Under the pieces are notes generated by a model. It saw nothing but the letters and a program-made list of their open reading frames with translations. It did not search any database and was not told the origin of the DNA. The position numbers were made by a program, and so were the translations under genes. A DNA stretch of 64,000 bases from Datisca glomerata (Eukaryota; Streptophyta; Magnoliopsida; Cucurbitales; Datiscaceae), in contig QANY01006259.1 in NCBI GenBank assembly GCA_003255025.1, positions 1,989,023 to 2,053,022 on the forward strand, given 5' to 3'. Of the stretch, positions 34,394 through 46,960 are shown piece by piece (position 1 is the first letter of the stretch; every line of letters begins with the position of its first letter).

Positions 34394-36490
34394 ATTTGTC
34401 TAGCGAACTCCAGTGCCATTACAGCGTAGATGCGAGCAACAACTTGATCTCCCTTTCTCAGTTTTATCCCTTCTGGGGATGGATATTTCAGCACCTGATA
34501 ATAGATGGATGGAACGACCTTCATTTTAAGCAACCATGTCCTTCTCAAGATTGCATTTTTATGAGGATGAAGTGTCCAGAACTATAAATTCTGTCAAATG
34601 ATTGAATGGCTCAACATTCACCGGGAGAATTTTTATTCCTTCAGAGTAGTTTATTGTCCCGTTGAAACATATCAATGGCTGCAACAAGCCTTGCAACTTT
34701 TGATCTTCTATTGACATTTTTCTAAGGGTTGATTGTTGTAGGATGTTGATGGCACTCCCATCGTCGATCAACACTCTCCTCTGTAGGCAGTTTCCAACCT
34801 GAATTATTATGGCCAAAGCATTATTTTATGGTCCGTTGTGCTCCTCCAAATCTAGTTCATCAAAGATCAACGACAGAATTCCGTTGTCACTTGATGTATT
34901 ACCTTTCTTCAGTGTCCTTCCAATGTGGGATTTTTACAGTACATCTTTCTTTCTTTCTTGTTGGTTCCCTCTTACTTAGTCAATGCAATTGTGGTGTCCA
35001 TAATCCTGAGCGGTTGCTTCCCTTTGTCCTGGACTTCTTTTTCCATTTCCCTCTTTCTCCTATCCTTCTGGACATACTATTGGAGGTATCCATCTTTGAT
35101 CAGTTCCTCAATGTAATCCTTGACTTGGAAGCAGTCTTTCATGTAGTGCCCATAGCTTTTATGAAATGAGCAGTACTTATCCTTGTCTCTATAGCTTCGC
35201 TCTTTCGTCAATGGGGCTGGTCTCTTCAACCACGCCTTATTCTTGATCACCTTAAAAATTTGATTCACAGGCATGGTTAGAGGCGTATAGACTTTGTCCC
35301 TGGGATGAATTCCATTTCCGGATCTTCTCCTATTTTCATTCTTTTCCCATTTACTCTTTTCTTATCCATCATTTCATTATGACCTTTTCGTTCTCTTCTT
35401 TCTCGTACTTAAATTATGGTCTCATTTTTGCTACTCTTCTATCCTCTGTTCCGTCAACTTCATCATGCTCTTCTTTTCTTCTTCCAACGTGATGTAAGTT
35501 TATACCCATTGGAATGTTTCAGCTATGGACAACGATTTCACTTTTGATAAATCTTCGAAGAGGGGGGGAATTTGAATCTAACAAAAGTCAATCTTGCCCT
35601 TCGATCATCACATCTTTCTACATTTTCCATTTTATCATTGAATCTGTGTGTGTACTTCCGCGTGGATTCTCCCTTCTTGATGGAGATGGTTATGATGTAT
35701 GTCATGTTCTAGGAAGACCATGGACATGGTGGTGAAGTCAATGACTGAATGAGAAGGGAGTGAGTGGTACCATTTCAAAGCGGTCCCGTCCAGATTGGTG
35801 GGAAGCATTCTACACATTAATTCATCTTCATTTGGTTCAACGCCATGACTTGTTTGAATCGTCTAAGTTGGTCCACTGGTTCAAACTTCCCTTCATAACA
35901 TTTGAACTTAGGTGCCACAAACTTCTTAGGAACTGGAGCGCCAGAATTTGTGGACTGAATGGGGAACGGGTAAGTGACTCAAGGTCGGCCTTTTCCGCAC
36001 TCTTTAGTTTCCTCATCTCCATCATCTTCTTTTCTAGCATATCTTCCACCGCTTCTGTTATGACCTTCAGTGGACGGGTTTCTCCTGCTGTTTCCTTCGT
36101 GTGGTTATAAGATTGGATTTCTCTGTCTTCTTCCTACCACATGTTCCACTGTTCTCTGGGTTTGCCTGCCTGGAATCTTGTTCGTCTTGTTCTGAATGGT
36201 TTTCCTGTTCCTCATTGCTTGTTCGCAAGCTGAATTTGACACTTGTTTCTGCCAGTTTCCATTGTAGCACATTAATTTGGTCTTGGACCATCTGTCACAT
36301 GTTGCGTAGGGCTTTACTGTTATGCCGCTCCATCTCATGAATTCTCATCAGGATGGTTTGGAGCATCTCTACTGGCGGTGTAGGTTGGTCCTCATGGTCA
36401 TTTCATGGTCATTTTCATTTCTGTTTCCTTTGTTGGGGGTAACGTTTGATCTAGTTCTGGGTATTTTTGGAAGGGGTTTCTTGATCTTTC

Positions 36491-37726
36491 ACCCACTCTT
36501 AATGAAAGCACTAAAATATAAAGGATTTTTTCATAAAGAAAAAGTTTATGATGAAATGAAAGCACCAAAATGTATCAAAATTATGCATCCCAATATTTAT
36601 ACATAGAAATGATAACTAAGTGATGATAGACCCTCGTTTTTCATTGCAAGCCTTGCGGAACGGAATAAGATGTCAATCTCGCCGTTTCAAGGGAATATTC
36701 CTCTTTGTGATCCCTTTAGTTGCCGTCAAATTGATCTAACAGCTCCTATTCCATCATATTCTTTGATTAATTCTTTAGTCCAGATTTGACATGTCTAAGA
36801 TTGGTTTTTGGTTATTCAGTGACATTTAAAAGTTTCTCCTATCTTAACCACTTTTTAAGGTATTAGTCGACAACTACTTGCTTCGCATGTGTTAAGTAAG
36901 TTAAAATATACCTAAATTAAAAATTAATAATAATGTAATAAATACATTATTTTGAAAGTGATTGTAAACCTAAATTTAAAATAAAATAATAGTAATAATA
37001 AGTACATTAGATTATTAATAATATCGTTAGTTTTATCAAAATGATTATTCATCAATTTGAATAATATACAAAATGATTATTCATCAATTTGAATAATATA
37101 CAAAATGATTATTCATCAATTTGTTAGATTTGATCATATTAAGAGATCATTTGTCGTTTACAAAATAATTATCTAAATTCATTTATATAAACTTTCATGG
37201 TCTGATAACATAAAAAATATTATATACTTTTTAATTTTATAACTTCAAAAATCATCTATATGGATATTTATGCTTCTATTTGCGTTATGTTAGAAAAATA
37301 TTATGAATTTTACAAACTAATTCTAAACAAATTATTATTGAATAAAAATAATATTATATTATATAAACTATATTAAATGAGAAAATATGTGAAACCGCTA
37401 AATTGTACTATATTTTCAGTAGACTTGAGGGGTAAAGTGGAGAATCAAAAGTTTCTCTCATTTAAGCCCATTTTAAATATCGTAGTTGAAACGTACATAT
37501 TCAACTAATTTAAAATATAAATATAATTTTAAATTGATGTTTACATTGTAATTAATATATTATCTTTAGAAATTATTCTACATCGAAACTAAAGGTAAAA
37601 TAGTAATAATAATAGATTGTTTATAATATTAAATTTATAATGCTATTTGAATAGTATAGAAAATAATTTTATTTCATAAATTTGTCATATTCTTAAGAAT
37701 AATTCTATCATAATAAGAGATAATTT
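36491..37726. other. AT-rich spacer with short tandem repeat
   Basis: No gene was recognised. A 32-bp unit (ATGATTATTCATCAATTTGA core) is repeated almost perfectly about 2.7 times at 37037-37122. The part 37490-37726 resembles 15300-15620 (dispersed repeat). The 5' LTR expected for gypsy copy B was not found here. Confidence 0.55.
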
Positions 37727-39640
37727 TGTTGGAAAAAGCGGCGCACGCGCGACAGAGGCCTGGTGACTTTTAAAATTTTATTAAAAATGAATCCTTTTTA
37801 TAAAAAAAATAAACGCGACGCAACAATTTTCAAAATAAAAACTTTTATTGAAAAACTATTTTCAATCAGGATCCATTATATATTTATATATTAAATCTAA
37901 GACATACATGGATATGAATCATATACCTCTTGTAGTCTATATCAAGCACCCTCGTAAACCAACGATCTTGCGTTCTCACGAACAACAGACTTCAAGATCC
38001 ACACTAAAATCTTTCAAGTCAATCCTCAAACACACTAGGACGTGTGTGAGCCTGTAGAATAATTCAAAGACACTTTTCTGTTTCTAGATGCACTCAACAC
38101 ATGAGATCTAGAGATTTACCGAGAATGATTAATTTATTGAGATAACGCTCTAAGAGAATACGATAATTATTCTTTCAGAGTTTTTTATTAAGTTTTAATC
38201 GTAGAGAATAGTTACCCTGATAGCAACTTTATTCTTCATTCTCTATCAGCACTAAGGCAAATAGAATAATATCTATATATATTATAGATAATGACATATC
38301 ATATTTTTAAGGATAAACTAAAAATAATATTTAATTTCAAAATTACCATGCAATGGGACCCACTGTAATTTGTGCACAATCGCAGTGCCTCAGGCAGTAT
38401 GTGTCACGACACTACAATATTGCATGCCGACTATTGTAGTGCCACGTGGCACTACAGTAGTTCATGTCAATCTTTGATTCCTAATCAGTGATTGACATGT
38501 GGTAGTTACTGTGAATTAAGTATTTATTTTAATAAGATAAATATCAAGATATTTGTTAATTCAAAATTAAAATATCTGATTATCTCTATCAACTAACTTA
38601 GCTGTTGGTTCACAAATAACAGATTTAGTTTATTTAAATTTTTACCTAATAATAATTTATAATTATCTAATTTGACAAATTATATATTCTATCTCACTTA
38701 TCGATAATTAAAGAATTAATCGATATAATTATTTATATATATGTAATTTCCAAAATTTATATATAAATAATTTAATTAATTAATTCTTAATTAATTAATC
38801 ACACATAACTTTATCATAATTATGTACTTGTCCCAAAATATTTTTTTTTTGCAAGTCAGTCATTTTCTCATGTCCTGAAATATTCATACCTTAGACTGCA
38901 TAGTATAGAGGCGACTTGAGGACCATGGACCTATAATCTTAAGCTCCAATAAACCAAATTATTAATTAAACTCTTTAATTAAATAATCTTATTTATTAAT
39001 TCCATTATTACTCCACTATAATATGAAATTACACTCTTAGAGATTATAGAATGTATTTATAGAGTATTCTCGTGTATTCCGTTGATATAATCATTTCACG
39101 TAATTTTGTCATTCAATTATTGGTTCGTAAATTAAGACGGCTCAAACTTACTATTTTACTCTTCTGATTACCTTTTGATCATTAAGTACCATTAATACAC
39201 TAGTGAATGACTAATTTATAATTGTATTATAAATTTGAGCTCAATAACCGTTCAGTTCTAGAATTAACACTAAAATGAACCAATATACAATCCGTTACGA
39301 AAAATTAGATTCAAAATCTTATAAGATCATATTCATAGCCATCCATATCATTGAATCTGCCAAACAAAAGTCACTAGCCCATTTTACAAATAAATATTAA
39401 CGAGTGAACAAAAGATCATGTAGACATGTATAATAGTTCATGACTACTTAGTATTCAGACTGATCTACATATGATCATCAGATTGATGTGTATTAAATCT
39501 TTATGATAAATAGTACGTTAATAAATATATTAATTCACACAGTCATGTCATTTATAATCTTATTATATAAAATACATTCACTAAAATGTATATCTACATC
39601 AATGATCCAGATTTAGATCACATGCATTCATGTATTTTAA
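37727..39640 (-). mobile_element. LTR-family copy 3, 5'-truncated
   Basis: It starts TGTTGGAAAAAGCGG on the plus strand, equivalent to the GC-rich 3' end of the 10014 copy, and matches copy 2 (28759) in reverse complement up to about 39636, where the match stops about 280 bp short of the LTR start. It contains GTAGTGCCACGTGGCACTAC at about 38436-38455, a perfect palindrome. It lies within the dispersed repeat that ends at 37726. Confidence 0.65.
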
Positions 39641-39794
39641 TAGAATTTAAAAGGTAAAAAAGAGAATTAAAAGTTTCTTCCCGTTAAGCCCCTTTTAATA
39701 TAGTATTAAGATTAAGATTATAGATTATAAATAGATTATCTTTATGCCTCTTCTCATAAAGAAGCCTAGAGATTAAAAAAAAATATTTTGCCTT

Positions 39795-39910
39795 ATTCAT
39801 TTCTGTTTGTCCGAATTCATAAAAACTACTTGTTCGAAGCAAGTATTTCATAAAAACTACTTGGTCTGAGCAATTAGTTTTTGTTTTGTTAAATTTTATT
39901 TGCTAAGAAT
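39795..39910. repeat. Stem-loop minisatellite, left part
   Basis: Repeats built round AAAAACTACTTG, a 7-base loop and its complement, separated by T-rich spacers with TTTGCTAAGAAT. The array is interrupted at 39911 by the copia element and resumes at 43594. Confidence 0.75.
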
Positions 39911-40101
39911 TGTTATTTGAGATGAAAAGAATTGTTTTCTCTATACTTTCAGTGAAGAATATACACATATATACAAAGCTAGGAAACTATCTTAGAAAAC
40001 TACCTAATTAGGATCCCTATAATTAAGCTAATTACTATACGATTAGGATCCCTAGAATAAGGTCATTGACAGCTAGTATTATCCTATAATATTATGCAAC
40101 A
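39911..40101 (-). repeat. 3' LTR of the compact copia element
   Basis: TGTTATTTGAGATG at the left edge, GCAACA at the right edge. It aligns to 43424-43593 with a 20-bp length difference. Confidence 0.9.
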
Positions 40102-40129
40102 CTTCCCCTCAAGCTAGAGCATAGATATT

Positions 40130-43100
40130 AATCATGCCCAGCATGTTACAAAGATAATCAACTCAAACCCCATTTACAAAGATAATAAACTCAAACCCCA
40201 TGTTACAAAGATATCCCCTAGTTGCTCTCCAATCTTCACATACCCTGTAGAAATCAAACCTTGCTGAATTTTCTCACGAACAAAGTGACAATCAATTTCA
40301 ATGTGCTTAGTTCGCTCATGAAATACATGATTAGATGCAATATGAAGGGCAGCTTGGTTGTCACACTACAATTTTGCAAGTACTGAAGTTTTAAGACCTA
40401 CTTCAGTCAAGATTTGGTGTATCCACATTATCTCACACACAGACTGTGCCATATGCCTATATTCTGACTCTGTACTCGACCTTGACACAACGCTCTGCTT
40501 CTTACTCTTCCATGAGACCAAATTCCCTCAAATGAAAACACAATAACCTGAAGTGGATCTTCTATCTATTTTAGAACCTGCCCAATCTGTATCTGAAAAA
40601 CATTCAATATAAGTGTGCTCATGATTTGCATATAAGATACCACGTCCATACGCTCCTTTCAAATAACACAAAATATGTTCTAACACTGCCCAATAATGAA
40701 CTGTTGAGGATGACATAAACTGACTAACAACACTGACATAATATACAATATCAGGACGAGTCACTGTAAGATAATTAAGTTTTCCAACCAATCTTCTGTA
40801 TCGCTCAGGATCTTCAATTAGTTCTCCATCTCCCGTAAGGTGCAAGTGAAGAGACATTGGAGTACTATAAGGCTTTGCCTCTAATTTTCCTGTCTCTAAA
40901 AAATAAGTCAAGAACATATTTTCTCTTAGATAAAAATATACCCTTTACTCCTTATGACTTCAACACTCAAGAAATACTTTAGCATCCCTAAGTCCTTTGT
41001 GTTAAACTGAGTATGAAGGAAAGATTTAAGAGATGAGATTTCTGTAGTATCATTTTCAGTAATTACAATATCATCCACATACACAACTGAAAGAATGATA
41101 CTAGCTTCTGATTGTTTGTAGAACACAGAATGGTCAGGTTTTCTCTTCATCATGCCAAACTTTTCAACCACCTGACTAAATTTCCAAAACCAAGCATGAG
41201 GACTCTGTTTCAAACCATACAGAGATTTTCGATGACGAAAAATTCACCTAGACTCCCCCTGAGCAACAAAACCAGAAGGTTTGTCCTGAAGGTCACCATG
41301 AAGAAAATCATTCTTAATGTCCAGTTGATGCAAAGGCTCATAATGAGTAGCTGGCAAAGAAATAAACAACCGAACAGATGTCAATTTAGCAACCAGATAA
41401 AAAGTGTCAAAATAATCCACTCCATAGGTCTGAGCATATCCCTTAGCGATAAGATGGGCTTTCAATCGAGCAACTGACCCATCCGGATTGACTTTAACCG
41501 TGAACACCCATTTGCATCCAATAGCCCGTTTCCCTGAAGATAAATCGACCAAGTTCCAAGCACCATTATCATATAAAGCATTCATGTCCTCTATCATTGC
41601 ATGATGCCAACCGTGATGAGAGATGACTTCGTGAACAATTTTAGGGATAAAGATAGAATCAAGGGATGCAATAAAAGAACAAGAGGAAGATGACAAGCAG
41701 TTATAAGAAACAACAGAACATGAATCAGGAGGTTTACGCCTGGAGTAGACTTGAGTAATAGAAGGTTTGACAGGAACAGACTCTGAGACAGGTTCAGAGC
41801 ATACGATGGAATAAACCAACAAATCATCATCATCCCCCTGATGAGCTGGAAGAGGAGAGGACGGAAACGAAGGAATGTCTTCCATGAATGTAACTTCAAT
41901 TGAGATACGATTATTTGTTAAGACTGGGACAATAACACCTATAACCTTTCTGAAGACGAGAATAACCAAGGAAGATACACTTCAAAGACTTAGGATCTAA
42001 CTTAGTGACATGCGGACGAGTATTCCGATAGGAAACCACTGATTTATTGGGAAAAATGATTTTTTAAGGGATCTCACCATGAAGAATAGATGATGGCATA
42101 CAATTAATGAGAAAGCATGTGGTAGGGACTGCATCGACCCAAAAAGTTTTAGAAACATTCATTTGAAATAAGAGGGCTCGTGCAGTTTCAAGAAGATGTC
42201 TGTTCTTATGTTCTGCAACTCCATTTTGGGATGGAGTATCAACATAAGAAGTTTCATGTAGCATGCCATTTTTAATCATATAAGATTGAAATAAAGCGGA
42301 CATGTATTCCTTTGGATTATCACTTCGTAAAATATGGATTGAAGCATTAAATTGAGTTTTAATGTTAGCACAAAACGTAAAAAAATAGAAAACAACTCAG
42401 AATGACTTTTCATTAAATATAGCCAAGTTACATGAGAATAATCATCCACAAAGGTAACAAAATACTTAAATCTAGGTTTAGAAAAAATAGGACAAGGACC
42501 CCAAACATTAGAATGAACCAACTCAAGAGGAATAACACATTTATTGACCCTTGACTTGAACTAAGACGATGATGTTTTACAAACTGACACGAATCACAAT
42601 CTAATGAAGACACCTTACTAAACTGTGGACAAAAGTTTCTTAAGTAAATGGAGAGATGGATGGCCCAACCTACAATGCCCCTCGAAAGGAGAAATGACAC
42701 TAGTGCAAGCGACAGATTTTGGTATTGGTGTGTCAAGAATGTAGAGGCCTCCAGACTCATGTCCTTTAACAATAATCTTCTTCATCGTAAGATCCTGAAA
42801 TAAGCAATGATTAGGAAAAAATGACATGCAACAGTTAAGATGGCGAGTGAACTGGCTTAAAGAGATCAAATTAAAAGATAAATTCAGTAGATGTAAGACT
42901 GATGACATAGGAAGTTGAGGGGTAGGGGTAATCGTGCTAGACCCACGAACACAAGATGGTGACCCATCAGTCAAAGTAACAGTAGAGGTAGAAGTGTGTG
43001 ACTGAAAAGTAGAGAAGAGACTAGAATCACCTATCATATGGTATGTGGCACTAGAATCAATGTCCCACTTGGAAGATGAGGAAAGAAGACACGTATTTGG

Positions 43101-43397
43101 TTTACGTGAATCAACAATAGCAGTGACAGTGGGAGATGAATGCTTTAGTGATTCTTGATACTGTGAGAACTTGTCAAATTCACTAGCAGAAATAAAGACT
43201 GATTTCTCAGGGGCGTCATTAGTGAACGCAACATGTGCCGAGTGAGGTTTCTGATTTTTGAACTGAAGCTTTCTACACTCAAACTTTGTATGTCCTGGCT
43301 TATGACAGTATCGACACACAATGCCACCAGATTCCTGTGTTCGAGTTTCAAACCCGTGTGAGCCCATGTTATTTAAATGAAAAAGAGAAAACCTCAA
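40130..43397 (-). pseudogene. copia polyprotein of the compact element
   Basis: Minus strand: zinc knuckle CRYCHKPGHTKFEC (intact CCHC, near 43290-43330), protease WDIDSSATYHMIG near 43060 (relatives have DSGA), GAG-preintegrase with CRLGHPSLHLLKKLL near 42640, integrase with VHSNVWGP near 42515 (first catalytic Asp is Asn) and PSQNGVAEHKNRHLLE near 42220 (catalytic Glu kept), RT from 41570 (WHHAMIEDMNALYDNGAW, KGYAQTYGVDYFDTF) with YVDDIVITE near 41085, and RNase H from 40917 to about 40200 (DTDWAGSKIDRRSTSGY). The longest intact stretches are 259, 241 and 129 codons, so decay is moderate. Frameshifts lie near 42620, 42300-42520 and 41215-41240. Most of gag is absent. Confidence 0.87.
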
Positions 43398-43423
43398 TTT
43401 GCACGCCTATGGCTCTGATACCA

Positions 43424-43593
43424 TGTTATTTGAGATGAAAAGAATTGTTTTCTCTATACTTTCAGTGAAGAATACACACACACACATATAAAGCTAAGAA
43501 ACTACCTAATTATGATCCCTATAATTAAGCTAATTATTGTACAATTAGGATCCCTAGAATAAGATAATTGACAGCTAGTACTATTCTGTAACA
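43424..43593 (-). repeat. 5' LTR of the compact copia element
   Basis: It starts TGTTATTTGAGATG directly after the primer site and ends CTGTAACA. It is 170 bp and contains a (CA)n stretch near 43480-43493 that differs from its partner. Confidence 0.9.
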
Positions 43594-43810
43594 AGAATCA
43601 TAAAAACTACTTGGTCTGAACAAGTAGTTTTTGTCTTGTAAATTTTTGTTTGCTAAGAATAATAAAAACTACTTGCTCTTATAAAGTAATTTTTTGCATT
43701 AATCATTTTTTTTATCCAGATTCATATAAACTAGCTATTCGCTCAGACCAATTATTTTTTGTTAGTTCAGTATCATAAGACTACTTGCCCATAGCAAATA
43801 GTTTATAAAA
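43594..43810. repeat. Stem-loop minisatellite, right part
   Basis: Continuation of the array at 39795-39910. A perfect 12-bp stem lies at 43602-43613 with 43621-43632 and a 7-base loop (GTCTGAA). More diverged units follow near 43665-43685, 43725-43755 and 43765-43800. Confidence 0.75.
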
Positions 43811-46304
43811 TTTATTTCCACCTTTCAAACCCCATGAGACAGAAGATCAAAACTTGGTAAATTTCACAATTTGTGCATCAAATTCCTCATTAACATACTA
43901 CAATAAAAATGGTCATTTGAATTGGATTACATTCTAATTGGAAAACTTTATTGAAAATCATAATTGGGAACGGCTTGACCAAACTCAAGATGTGAGGCGA
44001 AATTCTTTGACAGAGAGAGACTAGAGCTTCCTGTCAGGGTCATCCATGGTTGTGTTGGGTTGTTGCTGGCACTTTTTCTCTTAGTGTTGAGGTGCTTCTT
44101 CATGAGGCTCTTTATTATGGAAGCTGACACGATAAAATAGAGAAAGAGAGAGAGAGGATATGACTGAGATGGATGTCTTCGAAGAAGGCGTTGCGGTAGC
44201 TTTGACTATGGTGCAGTGGAGAAGGTATGGCATGGTTGAGGAGATGGCACTGTGGGGGGAGGAGATGGCACTGTGGGGGAGAGCTTCTTCGGCACCGGAA
44301 GTCTCATTAGGAAGACTGAAGGTAGGATGTGGTATGTTCGATTTAATCGATTCGCCATGTATATATATATAGAGAGACAACGTAGAAAGGTTGTTAATGC
44401 GTCAATTTTAAGTGGACACGTAATGTCCTTCAGCCCCGTAGGTGCCAAATGTACATGGTATTTACGGTTTGTCAAAATCTGTTATTAAAATATTGACAGA
44501 AGTTCTACCGTCAAAATGATTATTAACTATAAGGTTTGGATCAAGACTTTTTAAAGCCCATAGTCAATTTGAAGTTAACCCAAAATTATAGGGGACAAAT
44601 GTGTATTTTTCCATTAACTAGTCAATTGTACGTACGTTGCACATGTTGAAGAAATCAACAATAAATAATATATATAAAATACGAATAAGACTATACATAA
44701 AAGTGTTTGATCATCTTCTGACTTGTTATATCAAGTACTAAGAATCCAATCTATTAAAGATTGATAATTTTTTTTTGTTAAATGTCTTGTGTTGCTGTAG
44801 AGAGTTAATAACTCAATTTGACATGTTCTTCAATACTGTAATTTGGTTGTTGATCGTATCGTAAATGTGACATCTAATTCAGTTCCTTGCCATATTTGAT
44901 TTGATATGATTCCTTCTGGTGTTTTGATTTTGTGTCTATTGACTCGTGTTAATTAGTTTTCTTATTGTAACTTTACTGATAAATTTTATTCCCTAAAAAA
45001 TGTCAAAAAGATTTGAACAATTAATTTTAATATTAAATTATTCACTTTTAAAATTCTTTGATGTAATTTGATCTATTTAAACTAATTTATCTCTGAATTT
45101 CACAGCTCATATATTTTTAATAATTGAAATAAAAAATATGATCTTAGTAGAGAGAATATCAAGAGACGTACCAATTCAAAATGTCATATAATTGTGAGGA
45201 TATGTGTCAAAAAATACTCTCACCTCTTATTCATATTTATATATACTATAGACTTAAAAAAGGTAAAAAGAGATTTAAAATAATATTTCAATATCAAATT
45301 ATTCATTTATCCAATTCTTTAATAAAATTTGATCTATTTAAACTAATTTGTCTCTTAATTTTTCACAATTAATATATTGTTAATAATTGACATGATAAAT
45401 GTGATTTTAGTAGAGAGAATAATAAAAGACTTATCAATTTGAAATTTCATATAATAATAAAGGTAATTTGTATCAAAAAATATTTCTCCTCCTAAATCCT
45501 ATTTAGAAGTAGTAGTGACTTAATACCAATTATATGATTAAACTGTAGTTAATTCTTTTGAAAAAAATTATAGTCAACTAAAGTTTAATTGCACGGTTAT
45601 TGTTTTTAATAAAAATGAATCTAACAAAAATTGCACCAAATATTTTCACGCATAATATAACTTGAAAGTCATTTAGGTATCTTCAAAATTGTGGCGCAAA
45701 CAGATACATATACCAAACACAAATCCTAAATTGACATTTGCTATTCTATTATTATCATACACAATTAAATATAGATCATGTTTTGATGTCAATTCAATTA
45801 CCAAGATCAAATAGATTTCACATACTAAATGATCCCTTGATGTGAAATTAAATTAAATGCTAAATTGTAAAACCATCTGCTGGACTTTTGCTTTGTGTCT
45901 TTGGTATGAGTGATCTTAATATTTCCCAATGATGTGACCACATCCCTTATTTGGCTTGGAAACAAGAAGTGGTGAGAGATTGATGGACTCCAAAAAACTT
46001 CAACAATGGTATCCGAAACCCCCAGAATTGAGAGGTCTCTCATTCTTGGAATCTTAAGTTTCTGTTCATGCCAAAGTGTTCAGTTTTATTATTTTCTTCA
46101 AGTGTTTTCATTTTTTCTCTATTTTTCATTTTTATTAGAATAAAATGAATACATTTTAAAGCATTTTACATTATGTATGTTTATGTTTTAATTATTATAT
46201 TCGTTTTAATCATTAATCTTACATAATAAACTTAATTCTAATGTATAATAGGAAAGTAATAGAAAAAACTAATCTTTCTTAATAAGTTACTATAAACAAA
46301 CAAT
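43811..46304. other. AT-rich spacer, no gene recognised
   Basis: Includes a GC-richer part at 44040-44470 with overlapping open frames on both strands but no recognisable domain, and a 20-bp tandem duplication (GAGATGGCACTGTGGGGGGA) at 44241-44280. No RNA gene was seen. Confidence 0.5.
45003..45490. repeat. Direct duplication of ~230 bp
   Basis: 45003-45235 and 45265-45490 align along their length (shared AATTTGATCTATTTAAACTA and TTTTAGTAGAGAGAAT-like blocks). The offset is about 260 bp. Divergence is moderate, so the duplication is old. Function unknown. Confidence 0.75.
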
Positions 46305-46319
46305 AACTTACTATAGAAT

Positions 46320-46430
46320 CATCAAGATAGGTTGGTGCAATTGTTAAGTCCCACATCCACACCTAAAAGGTCATGGACTCGTGTCGTACTTCTCACGATT
46401 TCTTTTAGAATTTGTAAATTTGACAAAAAA
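46320..46430 (+). mobile_element. tRNA-derived SINE
   Basis: A 111-bp insert bounded by 15-bp direct repeats, AACTTACTATAGAAT (46305-46319) and AACTTACTATAAAAT (46431-46445), with one mismatch. It has an internal A-box-like motif (GTTGGTGCAATTGTTAAG, 46331-46348), a B-box-like motif (GGTCATGGACTCGTGTC, 46369-46385) at the usual spacing, and an A-rich 3' end. Long duplications plus a poly(A) end show LINE-driven retroposition; the boxes suggest RNA polymerase III origin. Confidence 0.8.
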
Positions 46431-46757
46431 AACTTACTATAAAATTTTTACGTATGTACCAAAAACAACAAATTTATGTTTCCAAATATGTCTACTTTCT
46501 CACAAATCACATTCTAACAATTTTGTTTGTGATAATCATTAATGATTGTATCAATGTCTCATACCAATGACCGCAGTCCATACAATTTAAAACTATAATA
46601 ACTATGTCACATAATTATGTAGTTTTTTTTACTAATTTAGTCTCTACACTATAAATATTTCTAATTAAATTACATAAAATCTACAAGTTCTAACCTATCT
46701 GCTATCACAATTTTTAAGTTTGAATAGGGTTACTAAGTTGCTTACACCCCTTACTCA

Positions 46758-46955
46758 TAGGGGTGTTTAAAATTTTAACGAACTGAAATGATCAATTCGG
46801 TTGGCTTTTGCCTACGGTTCGGGTTGGTTCGGTTTTTAAAAAATTATAGTTTTGGTTCGGTTCAAATTTTCTTTAGTTTTTCTACCGAATCAAAGTGAAG
46901 TGAAAATAAAATAAAACAAACTATATATGCATATATTATTTAATAAACTACCTAT
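46758..46955. mobile_element. Possible hAT-like fragment
   Basis: It begins TAGGGGTGTTTAAAA and contains CGGTTCGG-type repeats (46797-46862) typical of a common plant hAT MITE family. No second end or 8-bp duplication was found, and the LINE poly(T) begins just after it. Tentative. Confidence 0.35.
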
Positions 46956-46960
46956 TTTTT

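Larger units (their letters stand above)
30328..36490 (-). pseudogene. Ty3/gypsy (Tat-type) gag-pol pseudogene, copy B
   Basis: Minus strand, 5' to 3': gag N-terminus near 36490-36290, gag domain 35635-36050 (KKFVAPKFKCYEGKF and RMLPTNLDGTALKWYHSL), zinc finger 35110-35180 (CSFHKSYGHYMKDC, intact C-x2-H...H...C), protease 34559-34816 (VLIDDGSAINIL), then an inserted LTR (32447-34393), RT 31600-32383 (KKNGKWRICVDFTDLNKAFPK, FMDAYSGYN, and YVDN where YVDD is expected), RNase H near 31112-31330, and a second, aRNH-type RNase H at 30328-30830 (WKLFVDGASNN, then KIFCDSMLIVKHV). The extra RNase H places it in the Tat/Ogre group. Integrase and the 5' LTR are missing. It shares its family with copy A at 630-2962. 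Confidence 0.85.
39911..43593 (-). mobile_element. Compact Ty1/copia retrotransposon
   Basis: LTRs at 39911-40101 and 43424-43593 and the exact 5-bp duplication AGAAT (39906-39910 and 43594-43598). The primer site TGGTATCAGAGCC (43411-43423, minus) matches the initiator tRNA-Met type exactly and abuts the 5' LTR. A polypurine tract (CTTGAGGGGAAG, minus, at about 40102-40113) abuts the 3' LTR. The total is 3,683 bp, short for copia, because the leader and the N-terminal part of gag are deleted. Confidence 0.93.

Noticed and set aside
32442..34398. Exact target duplication for the 1.95-kb LTR
   Set aside because: The 5-bp flanks on either side differ at two positions, so no duplication is claimed.
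44160..44488. Overlapping frames on both strands in a GC-richer patch
   Set aside because: No domain, low-complexity translations, and no splice or start support.
45825..46043. 72-codon minus-strand frame
   Set aside because: No homology pattern recognised and no supporting context.
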